Positions 18,147 to 25,176 of a DNA stretch of 64,000 bases are shown in pieces. The stretch is from Paenibacillus sp. FSL H8-0079 (GTDB lineage Bacteria > Bacillota > Bacilli > Paenibacillales > Paenibacillaceae). Where the stretch lies: NCBI RefSeq assembly GCF_037991315.1, contig NZ_CP150300.1:1426001-1490000 (forward strand), written 5' to 3'. Under the pieces are notes generated by a model. It searched no databases. It saw nothing but the letters and a program-made list of their open reading frames with translations, and was not told the DNA's origin. A program made the position numbers and the translations under genes. Positions within the stretch are counted from its first letter, which is position 1. Every line of letters starts with the position of its first letter.

Positions 18147-18160
18147 CATTGTATACAATG
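18147..18160. promoter_or_regulatory. Perfect palindrome CATTGTATACAATG
   Basis: A 14-bp perfect palindrome. The core TTGTATACAA resembles operators of FadR-type GntR regulators. No obvious target promoter is adjacent, as the next gene starts 285 bases away. Confidence 0.4.
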
Positions 18161-18231
18161 ACTACCTGAAGCTAAGTTACAGCCAATATTCGCTATGTCT
18201 TCAATAGGCTAGTATTTATATAGAAGTGCGT

Positions 18232-18399
18232 GTTCAAAAAGGTTGGTTTTCAGTACCGAGAAGATGGGATGAAGCTAGAAATGGAGTAGTGGAGCGTAGG
18301 AGGAGACTACGTGAGCAACGGACATTTCGGCTGAGTTCCATATTCAATGCTGATGATGCCACTAGGCATCCTTCGTAATCAAAAGCGAACTTTTTGAAC
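18232..18399. repeat. MITE-like 168-bp element with inverted termini
   Basis: GTTCAAAAAG (18232-18241) is the exact inverse of CTTTTTGAAC (18390-18399), and the next ~25 bases of each arm also pair imperfectly (TTTTCAGTACCGA against TCGTAATCAAAA). Inside are CGTAG-GAGGAGA-CTACG and GATGCC-ACTA-GGCATC hairpins. No ORF. The shape suggests a non-autonomous mobile element or a structured RNA. No target duplication is evident. Confidence 0.65.
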
Positions 18400-18444
18400 A
18401 ACCTCTAGAAGAAACATGAGTTTTGCAGGAAGGAGAGGATAACT

Positions 18445-19422
18445 TTGTCTGAAAAATTACCTGGTATTCACCCTGTTTCTGGGAAATACATCTACACCTT
18501 TGCTTGCCATGAGAACGAGCGCGAATTATGCACGCTGGAGCTGGACACACTGCTCGAACCGAGTTCGGAGATTCGCTCAGACGGGGGTTCGTATGTGTGG
18601 TCCGAACGATGTATTCCACCTGGACGTAGCCCTTTTATCCACGGCAGATTGGACGTGATCGGCGAAGGGGACACTGTGACGGATCTGCTTCCTCTTGCCA
18701 AAGATATTCACCTGCTGCCAGATGAGACATTTAAGGTAGTCTGTCTGAAAGAAGGCGATCATGCCCCTGATTATGAACAGTCTCGTCAACTGGAAAAAGA
18801 AGTCGGTATGTGCATTAAAGGCAAGGCACAGATGAAGCAACCTAAGGTGACTTTCGGCCTAATCCAAACAGGAGAAAAATGGATCTTGGGCCAGTGGACA
18901 GAAGCGGATCGATCTTGGCAAATTCATAGGCAGAAGCCGCAAAACTACTCGACTGGATTGGGCATCACGCTCGCCAGAGCATTGGTTAATATTGCTGTTC
19001 CGAAGGTGGAAAACCATTATTTGCTTGATCCGTGCTGTGGTATGGGAACGGTTGTAATTGAAGCTTTATCCATGGGAATTGATGCAAAAGGTAACGATCT
19101 GAATCCTCTGGCTGTCCGAGGTGCACGTATCAACCTACCGCATTATGGATATGATTCGGATCGAATCACACTGGGAGACATGAATGAACTGGAAGGTATG
19201 TATGATGCAGCAATTCTGGACATGCCCTATAATCTCTGCTCTGTACTTCCGGATGTTGAGCAACGAGCCATGCTGGAGAGTTTGCGCAGATTGGCAAAAC
19301 GGGCGGTGATTGTTTCCACAGAGTGGGTAGAAGAGCACTTCTTGGAAGCAGGATGGACCGTAAAAGAGTACCGAACAGTACACAAAGGCACGTTTATACG
19401 TCATATTTGGCTATGTATGTAA
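18445..19422 (+). CDS. TRM11-family SAM-dependent RNA methyltransferase
   Basis: 325 residues from TTG 18445, preceded by AGGAGAGG at 18431-18438. The C-terminal half is a Rossmann-fold methyltransferase: LLDPCCGMGTVVIEAL (motif I, near residue 195), GNDLNPLAVRGARINL and the catalytic-type motif AILDMPYNL near 255 (N/D-P-P-Y class). The N-terminal ~170 residues are unlike the THUMP domain I know and may bind the substrate. Members of this family methylate guanosine in tRNA or rRNA; the specific site cannot be inferred. A bidirectional terminator separates it from the convergent dehydrogenase gene. Confidence 0.85.
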   Translation: MSEKLPGIHPVSGKYIYTFACHENERELCTLELDTLLEPSSEIRSDGGSYVWSERCIPPGRSPFIHGRLDVIGEGDTVTDLLPLAKDIHLLPDETFKVVCLKEGDHAPDYEQSRQLEKEVGMCIKGKAQMKQPKVTFGLIQTGEKWILGQWTEADRSWQIHRQKPQNYSTGLGITLARALVNIAVPKVENHYLLDPCCGMGTVVIEALSMGIDAKGNDLNPLAVRGARINLPHYGYDSDRITLGDMNELEGMYDAAILDMPYNLCSVLPDVEQRAMLESLRRLAKRAVIVSTEWVEEHFLEAGWTVKEYRTVHKGTFIRHIWLCM

Positions 19423-19433
19423 GCGTAAAAAAC

Positions 19434-19476
19434 AAAAGCTCTACCTCTAGGGAAACTTACCAGAGGTAGAGCTTTT
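19434..19476. terminator. Bidirectional terminator
   Basis: AAAAGCTCTACCTCT (19434-19448) pairs with AGAGGTAGAGCTTTT (19462-19476). A and T tracts on the two sides allow use from both strands, serving the TRM11-type gene and possibly the convergent dehydrogenase. Confidence 0.85.
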
Positions 19477-19535
19477 TACTGTGTACATTTCAATTGTACT
19501 AACCGTTTACACGAGAACGTAGAGGACAGAAATAA

Positions 19536-19660
19536 CCTGAAGAAGTGGAGCTAAAAGCTTTCTGTAAGAAAGCTGCATCGGAAGCATACTCTTCACCTTT
19601 ATTCACAGATTTTAACCTTTCTAAAAGTGAATTAAAAAAATCTGGGAATAACAGTGATCG
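19536..19660 (+). repeat. Dispersed structured repeat, copy C (diverged)
   Basis: Shares CCTGAAGAAG, AGCTTTCTGTAAGAAAGCTG and CATCGGAAGCATA, then GGGAATAACAG, with copy B. The central helix is kept although its bases differ: CAGATTTT pairs with AAAATCTG here, where copy B has CCGAATTTCT with AGAAATTTGG. The 5' block and the final CCGT/ACGG hairpin are lost. Confidence 0.7.
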
Positions 19661-19761
19661 GAAGGTTGTTCTGTCATCGAAGTTGCAAGTGTAAGTTTCT
19701 TTAGTTCCATTGATATCGTTGATCTGATTTGCACAATATTGCATGGGAACGGGTGTTTGTG

Positions 19762-20718
19762 TTAATATTTATGACTATAATCCACAAGGTTCACCGGCAG
19801 GGTATCGCCAGCGACGTAAGCTTCCAAATTTTTGACGAAAATATCAACTGCTCGATCCGCGTATTGCTCTGTACTTCCTGCAATATGTGGCGTAATTAAC
19901 ACGTTATCCAAGCCCCATAGCGGATGGTCTGCAGGAAGAGGTTCTTCTTCGAATACGTCCAATGCTGCGAAGGCGACCTGGCCGTTTTGGAGTGCATTCA
20001 GTAACGCTTCCGTTTTCACACTGGGGCCACGGCCCACATTGACGAAGCAGGCACCGGATCGGAACTGCTCAAATGCAGTTTGATCATATATATGTTTGGT
20101 TTCATCGGTTAGCGGTAAAATGTTAATTACATAATCACCCTGGCTCAAGGCTTCATGTAAACCAGTCATGTCGTACATTTGATCCACATTGGGGACATCC
20201 TTACCTGAGCGGCGAACTCCGATCGTGCGCATGCCCAGTGCTTTGAGAATGCGGGCTGTTTCGGTTCCGATCTCACCCACACCAACAATGACCGCTGTTT
20301 TGCCATGCAGTTCCGGCAGTGGTTTGGCAGGAGCTTTCCATTCGGCCTGCTGTTGATGCAGCATAGCTTGTTTCAGCCAGCGACTGTGGGATAACATCAT
20401 GCCCAGAATAATTTCGGTGATTGGAATCGCGTGAACTCCATTTGCACTGGTGACTTGAACATTCTTTTGTTGCAAATCTGCGAAGGGGAGACTGTCCACA
20501 CCTGCGGACCAGACCTGGACCCATTTCAACAGGCTGTCCTGTTTCAATGCATGTTCAGTGACGAGTGGTGACCAGCCGAAAATAATCTCAGCTTCTTTCA
20601 ACTCAGCGGGGTCCAATTCCTTAGCTTTTCCAAATTTCAGGGTGTATCCCGGTGCAGCATTCTGAATGCGTTGTTGCTGTTCTTCGGATAGAGATGGAAA
20701 ACATACAATTTTACCCAT
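19762..20718 (-). CDS. D-2-hydroxyacid dehydrogenase
   Basis: 318 residues on the minus strand, with AGGAGGACC ahead of the ATG at 20718. The NAD-binding Rossmann motif is GVGEIGTETARILKALG near residue 147. The three catalytic residues of the family are visible: Arg just downstream of SAGVD/ANGVHAIPITE region in VNVGRGP (the 228-234 region), Glu in the EEEPLP segment near 257, and His in ITPHIAGS near 276. The family reduces 2-keto acids or oxidises D-2-hydroxyacids with NAD(P). It resembles the subgroup annotated as phosphoglycerate dehydrogenase-like, but the C-terminal regulatory domain of SerA is absent, so substrate remains open. It is monocistronic. Confidence 0.9.
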   Translation of the reverse strand: MGKIVCFPSLSEEQQQRIQNAAPGYTLKFGKAKELDPAELKEAEIIFGWSPLVTEHALKQDSLLKWVQVWSAGVDSLPFADLQQKNVQVTSANGVHAIPITEIILGMMLSHSRWLKQAMLHQQQAEWKAPAKPLPELHGKTAVIVGVGEIGTETARILKALGMRTIGVRRSGKDVPNVDQMYDMTGLHEALSQGDYVINILPLTDETKHIYDQTAFEQFRSGACFVNVGRGPSVKTEALLNALQNGQVAFAALDVFEEEPLPADHPLWGLDNVLITPHIAGSTEQYADRAVDIFVKNLEAYVAGDTLPVNLVDYSHKY

Positions 20719-20925
20719 AATGTGTGGTCCTCCTGAGATAAATAGTTTGATGAGTTTGATAATTGAAGTGTATCAGATTTAATGTTGGATGTGCATTAAG
20801 GTGGAAAATGCAGGAATCTAGCCTTATTTGCAAATTCTGATCTTTGTGTCACTCTATACTTACCCAACTTGAAACAATATGTATAGTTATGAAATAATAG
20901 AGCGAACTTTAGAGAGGTGTATGCA

Positions 20926-21528
20926 ATGAATAACCAATCATATCAGGATCATGCATCCCGGCGGGAAAGATTGTTTGTAGCGATTCGTCTTCCTGTAGCT
21001 GTTCAGCAGTCTCTTCAGATGGATGCGAGGCTTGTACAGAACAAGCTTGATTTTCGTAAATGGACAGATCATAGAGATTTTCATATAACCTTGCAATTTC
21101 TGGGGGATACCTTCGTTAGTGACATTGGACATCTTCGAAAAGTATTGCGCGCAGCAGTAGTTGGATTCCAGGCTTTCGAACTTCAGCCATCGGGCTGGGG
21201 CACATTTGGGCTTGAAGAAGCCCCTAAAGTGCTCTGGAAAGGTGTTAGCGTAGAGGTCAATCAATTGCTTTCGTTACAAAAAGAGATCGTGAAGGCTACT
21301 TCAACCCTTGGGTATGAAGCTGAGTTAAGACCATTTGCTCCGCACATTACAATCGGCAGAAAGTTTATGGGTCAGCTTCCAGGTAATGAGAATAAAGGGG
21401 TGTCAGGAGTGCTTCCGGAACATTCCACAGGTGCTAATTCATGGATGGTGGAGGACGTTGTACTTTATGTGACAAGGCTTGAACAATCGCCAATGTATGA
21501 GGTCGTGGATACGTTCTCTTTTTCCTGA
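20926..21528 (+). CDS. thpR: RNA 2',3'-cyclic phosphodiesterase
   Basis: 200 residues from ATG 20926, with AGAGAGG at 20911-20917 (GTG 20917 overlaps this site). It belongs to the 2H phosphoesterase superfamily: both HxTx motifs are present, HITL at 53-56 and HITI at 140-143, with the typical N-terminal RLFVAIRLP and QFLGDT. ThpR (LigT) proteins open 2',3'-cyclic phosphates at RNA ends to 2'-phosphates. The distance between the motifs and the total length match the family. It has its own promoter region and no operon partner. Confidence 0.92.
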   Translation: MNNQSYQDHASRRERLFVAIRLPVAVQQSLQMDARLVQNKLDFRKWTDHRDFHITLQFLGDTFVSDIGHLRKVLRAAVVGFQAFELQPSGWGTFGLEEAPKVLWKGVSVEVNQLLSLQKEIVKATSTLGYEAELRPFAPHITIGRKFMGQLPGNENKGVSGVLPEHSTGANSWMVEDVVLYVTRLEQSPMYEVVDTFSFS

Positions 21529-21658
21529 AAATCATTTTTATGCCATAAAATCACATTGACATAACGTTTATCCCTATGTAATATTAGCCATCGTTATTCA
21601 AATTCTTTTTTTTGGGTTACTTAGATTAGGGAATTGTTTCGACAGGAGGAATCTTCGA

Positions 21659-22516
21659 ATGAACATTATAAGCAAGAATCGTTGGGTAGCACCGATGTTA
21701 TCAGTGCTGCTTGTATGTATAGTGGGGGTAAATGTCGTTCAGGCGACGGGGAAGTGGAATGAAGCTAGTGATAGTAAACAGATGACCGAACTTGCGGCTT
21801 CTGTGCAAAATAACCAATCATCTACGCAAGAAGAGAGGCGCATGATGGAAGATGGGACAAGTCTGTCCTCTAATCTGTCTACCCAAACCGTAGCGTGGAC
21901 TGAAACTCTGCCAGCCAAGAACTGGCTAACGACTGCTCAAGAAGAGCAGGAACTGCAAGAAGCCAAGGCCAAGAACAAAGCTAGAGCAGTAGCTGCGGCC
22001 AAAGCTAAAAAAGAAGCTGCACTGAAATTGGCCAAAGTGGAACGAGCCAAGGCGGTAGCTGCTGTAACAACCCCCCCAAAAAAACTATACTTTACGCGGA
22101 CCGAACTTTTGAACCAGGAAGACTCGAAACTTGCAACCTGGTCATACAGTGTGTCCGATAAAGAACTGCATCTGCTGCAAAAAATTGTCATGGCAGAGGC
22201 AGAAGGTGAACCGTACGAAGGCAAAGTGGCAGTTGCCAATGTTGTCTTAAACCGGCTGCGGTCAGCCAATTTTCCCGATACCATTTACAAGGTGATCCAT
22301 CAGAAATCCCAGTTCAGTCCTGTAGCGAACGGACGGTTGAAACGTGTGGTTCCCAACGAGGACAGTATCAAAGCAGTAAATGCTGCGCTGAATGGGAAGA
22401 AGGAAGTTGCCGATGATACGTACTATTTCTTGTCATTGACGCTTGCCGACGATCTGACAGTTGCTCGCTCGAAGAAAAAAGTAAAAACGATCGGTCATCA
22501 TACTTTTTACAAGTAA
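21659..22516 (+). CDS. Secreted cell-wall hydrolase with SleB-like catalytic domain
   Basis: 285 residues from ATG 21659 with GGAGGAATC ahead. A signal peptide occupies residues 1-30 (hydrophobic VAPMLSVLLVCIVGVNVV, then ATG). Residues about 95-140 are a Lys/Ala-rich helix (AKAKNKARAVAAAKAKKEA). The C-terminal domain (about 165-285) is of the Hydrolase_2/SleB type: LLQKIVMAEAEGEPYEGK contains the catalytic Glu, followed by AVANVVLNRLRS, then QFSPVANGRL. SleB-type enzymes are lytic transglycosylases acting on spore cortex or vegetative wall; this one lacks the N-terminal peptidoglycan-binding domain of SleB and resembles CwlJ/YkvT-like vegetative hydrolases. Confidence 0.88.
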   Translation: MNIISKNRWVAPMLSVLLVCIVGVNVVQATGKWNEASDSKQMTELAASVQNNQSSTQEERRMMEDGTSLSSNLSTQTVAWTETLPAKNWLTTAQEEQELQEAKAKNKARAVAAAKAKKEAALKLAKVERAKAVAAVTTPPKKLYFTRTELLNQEDSKLATWSYSVSDKELHLLQKIVMAEAEGEPYEGKVAVANVVLNRLRSANFPDTIYKVIHQKSQFSPVANGRLKRVVPNEDSIKAVNAALNGKKEVADDTYYFLSLTLADDLTVARSKKKVKTIGHHTFYK

Positions 22517-22680
22517 TCGACCCGTAAATTCTGCAAACAGGCAGGGTAGTCAACTGTGTGTGTATCACACGGACCTTGAAAAAGCCTGAATCGTAGTTTT
22601 ATTTCGTTATTTTCAAATATCGTTATACTCTAAATTACCCTTTTTTCTGCCAAATCATACGGTGGATCCAGTGAAAATAA

Positions 22681-22720
22681 AAGAAGGTTCCCTTCCAAAA
22701 TTACGGAAGGGAACCTTCTT
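22681..22720. terminator. Bidirectional terminator between convergent genes
   Basis: AAGAAGGTTCCCTTCC (22681-22696) is the exact inverse of GGAAGGGAACCTTCTT (22705-22720): 16 perfect pairs with an 8-base loop. Confidence 0.92.
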
Positions 22721-22791
22721 TGTATATAGGGAGTATTTGTCTTGTCCCCTATAACACCTCGTGAGAGCTATTCTATAGGTCCATAGAGGCA

Positions 22792-24006
22792 TCAGAATGG
22801 CATTCTGGTACCTGACAAGGATGTGGCAGTAATTCCGGCTGTGAAGCGCTCTACGGGCGTTGTTGTGACTTCGGATGTTGTTGGGAATAATAAGTCATGA
22901 ACAGCTTGTGCACAACACGTTGGATCGTAGGCCGAACGGTTACCTGAATTGTGCGCTACGTTCAGCGGGCTTTCAGCTTGAGAGGATGCCTGCACACATA
23001 ATTGTCTGAAACGATTGGTGATTACGTTGGCAGAGTGAATGACCTGGCCGTATCCGGCTTGTACAAAGTATTCACAGTTCTCTTCCTCTTGACCCGCCAG
23101 CGGAGGGATGAACAGCATCGGTAGACCCTTGGCTAGTGCCTCAGTGCATGTCATGCCACCTGGCTTCGTGATCAGCACATCGGATACATCCATCAGTTTG
23201 CTTACTTCCCGCGTATATCCCAGAATGCGAATATTAGGGTGCTGGAAGCAAGACATTTCCTTCATTTTCGCGATCATTTTCTCGTTGCTTCCTAGACAGA
23301 ATACCAATTGAACACGATCTGCCCAGGACGTGAGAGCTTTCATATGATCCTCATCAAACGAAAGTCCCCAGCCTCCACCCATGAGCAGCGCGGTAGGCAT
23401 GTTCTGAAGCCCCATCTCTTCTCGTAGCTTCACCTTGTCGCCAGCTTCCCAGAAGTCTGGATGCACAGGGATTCCTGTGATCTGAATGTGGGAGGGATCG
23501 ACACCCCGGATCTCAAGCAATGCTTTGACCTGAGGGGTAGAGACCAGATATTTGTTCACTTCCGGGTTAATCCATGTTCCATGCACATCATAATCCGTCA
23601 CGACGGTATAGAGCGGGATATTCAGACCCTGCCGTTTAAGCCGGGAGATCACTGCATTTGGAAAAGGATGAGTACAGATCACCGCATCCGGTTTCAGCTG
23701 GGATACGACTTGTGCCGTTTGTGTATAGAAAATCCGGTGCAACGCCAGCTTGGTAAAGCCGTTTAATGATTTGTTATACTGTGTGCGATACAACAGGCTG
23801 ACCAGTTTGGGTTGAACCGATAGTGTCTTTCGATATGCAGAAAAGATTAGCGGAGCCACTGTCGGATTTAAAAATTTGCCTAGTTCAATGACACGACTGT
23901 GAACATGTGGACTGACTTTTTTGATGCCATGTGCCAGCGCATGAGCGGCCTGAGTGTGACCGGTACCGAAACCTTCCGATAATAAGAGCACTCTTGGTTT
24001 TCGCAT
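22792..24006 (-). CDS. MGDG-synthase-type glycosyltransferase (diacylglycerol glucosyltransferase-like)
   Basis: 404 residues on the minus strand. The start at 24006 (MRKPRVLLLSEGFGTGHTQ) is chosen because AAAGGTGA precedes it at correct distance; the in-frame extension upstream is rejected. The N-terminal domain carries the GFGTGHTQAA glycine-rich motif of the MGDG synthase family; the C-terminal GT28-type domain has GGGWGLSFDEDHM near 215 and the nucleotide-sugar site ITKPGGMTCTEALAKGLP near 305. UgtP/YpfP-like members transfer glucose from UDP-glucose to diacylglycerol for glycolipid and lipoteichoic acid anchor synthesis at the membrane. The exact acceptor here is uncertain. Confidence 0.87.
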   Translation of the reverse strand: MRKPRVLLLSEGFGTGHTQAAHALAHGIKKVSPHVHSRVIELGKFLNPTVAPLIFSAYRKTLSVQPKLVSLLYRTQYNKSLNGFTKLALHRIFYTQTAQVVSQLKPDAVICTHPFPNAVISRLKRQGLNIPLYTVVTDYDVHGTWINPEVNKYLVSTPQVKALLEIRGVDPSHIQITGIPVHPDFWEAGDKVKLREEMGLQNMPTALLMGGGWGLSFDEDHMKALTSWADRVQLVFCLGSNEKMIAKMKEMSCFQHPNIRILGYTREVSKLMDVSDVLITKPGGMTCTEALAKGLPMLFIPPLAGQEEENCEYFVQAGYGQVIHSANVITNRFRQLCVQASSQAESPLNVAHNSGNRSAYDPTCCAQAVHDLLFPTTSEVTTTPVERFTAGITATSLSGTRMPF

Positions 24007-24388
24007 GAGTTCACCTTTATTCATAAGTTTTAATTCAAAATGAAGATATTCATTGTTTATTCTAGCTATGGAATGCGTTACTACATAAATATACATTGAA
24101 GCGCAAAATCATGTTTCTTCTATGAATATTTACACCTTATATCTTACAATGAGACAACCTAAACTTCATTATATATACGTATTATTTGAGTCATCTTACA
24201 CTATAGACGACGACAGAAGGAGTTTCCACTGCATTTAGGTTAAAAAATATTAACACAATTTTTTAATTGTTAGGGTTGCAATCTGTTTTCGAAGGTGGTA
24301 TTGTAGTTTTTGACCGAATGACTGAATTGTATTTTTGGTCATTTATATAGAACGTTTAAACAATGAATCAGCATAAAGGAGGGATACG
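24007..24388. other. Divergent promoter region, glycosyltransferase / TetR gene
   Basis: 382 AT-rich bases between divergent starts. The right end contains TTGACCG (24310-24316) and GGTCATTT (24337-24344), which match half-sites found upstream of the yhgE-like gene. I see no further ORF or RNA. Confidence 0.5.
24310..24344. promoter_or_regulatory. Candidate TetR operator upstream of the tetR gene
   Basis: TTGACCG and GGTCATTT form inverted half-sites (TGACC / GGTCA) 20 bases apart. The same two words occur upstream of the next gene at 25059-25085, 12 bases apart. Autoregulation and control of the neighbour by the TetR protein is inferred. Confidence 0.5.
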
Positions 24389-24970
24389 ATGGCTCCGATT
24401 GACAGGAGACAGCAGGTTATTCATGCAGCAGCCCAGTCGTTTGCCATGTTTGGATACAAAGCAACCACGATGGATCAGGTCGCCAAGATTGCGAACGTTG
24501 GCAAAGGAACGATCTATACGTTTTTCACGAATAAAGAACAATTGTTTGATCAGATCTTGGTAGAAGTGATTCAGGAAATGAAGAACATCGCGCATCGTGA
24601 AGTACATCAGGAAAGTGCATTTTTCGATAATCTGTTTCGAGTACTGGATGCCTTGTTGGAGTTTCGTCGTGATCACGATCTGCTCGTTAAGTTATCTCAG
24701 GAACTGAAGGACTTTGGTACACTGCAGGCCAAGGAAGGTTTGGACAAAGTGGAGAAAGTGATCTCCGACTTTCTGGCTAAGGAACTTGAGAAAGCAAAAG
24801 ACAATGGAGAGATTCGAGATTGTGATCCGCAAGTCGTCGCATTTATGATGATTCGCCTGTACATTGCACTCACCTCAGACTGGAGCAAGCAACATCAACC
24901 GCTGAGCAAAGAGGAAATCAAGACTTACTTTCGCCTTTTCTTAATGGAAGGAATTGCTGCTGTAACGTAA
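24389..24970 (+). CDS. TetR/AcrR family transcriptional regulator
   Basis: 193 residues from ATG 24389 (AAAGGAGGG ahead). The N-terminal DNA-binding domain is clear: RRQQVIHAAAQSFAMFGYKA, then TTMDQVAKIANVGKGTIYTF as the helix-turn-helix with the usual YTFFTNKEQLF end. The C-terminal ligand-binding part is helical and not specific. It lies directly upstream of, and in line with, a YhgE/Pip-type membrane protein; TetR-YhgE pairs are common in Firmicutes, where the regulator represses the membrane protein gene. Shared half-sites in both upstream regions support this. Confidence 0.92.
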   Translation: MAPIDRRQQVIHAAAQSFAMFGYKATTMDQVAKIANVGKGTIYTFFTNKEQLFDQILVEVIQEMKNIAHREVHQESAFFDNLFRVLDALLEFRRDHDLLVKLSQELKDFGTLQAKEGLDKVEKVISDFLAKELEKAKDNGEIRDCDPQVVAFMMIRLYIALTSDWSKQHQPLSKEEIKTYFRLFLMEGIAAVT

Positions 24971-25021
24971 TCCGAATTTAATCTACTATAATATAAGGAT
25001 TTTCACGCGTATCAAGCAGGG

Positions 25022-25050
25022 AGGCTTGTCGGAAGACAGGTTGTTTTTTT
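25022..25050 (+). terminator. Terminator after the tetR gene
   Basis: GGCTTGTC-GGAA-GACAGGTT (with G-T pairs) followed by GTTTTTTT. Weak to moderate. Confidence 0.55.
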
Positions 25051-25058
25051 GCTCTAAA

Positions 25059-25085
25059 TTGACCGTTTGAGGAAAGTGGTCATTT
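25059..25085. promoter_or_regulatory. Candidate TetR operator upstream of the yhgE-like gene
   Basis: TTGACCG (25059-25065) and GGTCATTT (25078-25085), the same half-sites as at 24310-24344. Located about 95 bases before the start codon. Confidence 0.5.
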
Positions 25086-25176
25086 CGTGTTTCAGTATAT
25101 TTTCTGGAATGTGACATTGTATTTCATTATGGTTATTCCTGCTCACAGAGCAGAGAGATTAAGGGGAGAAAATGAC

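Larger units (their letters stand above)
17924..18444. other. Gap between chemoreceptor and TRM11-type gene
   Basis: About 520 bases without a gene. It contains a terminator (18060-18098), a perfect 14-bp palindrome (18147-18160) and a 168-bp element with inverted ends (18232-18399), all listed separately. Confidence 0.7.
19423..19761. other. Convergent gap with terminator and repeat copy C
   Basis: 339 bases between convergent genes. It contains the terminator at 19434-19476 and the partly decayed repeat copy C (19536-19660). Nothing coding is supported. Confidence 0.6.
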
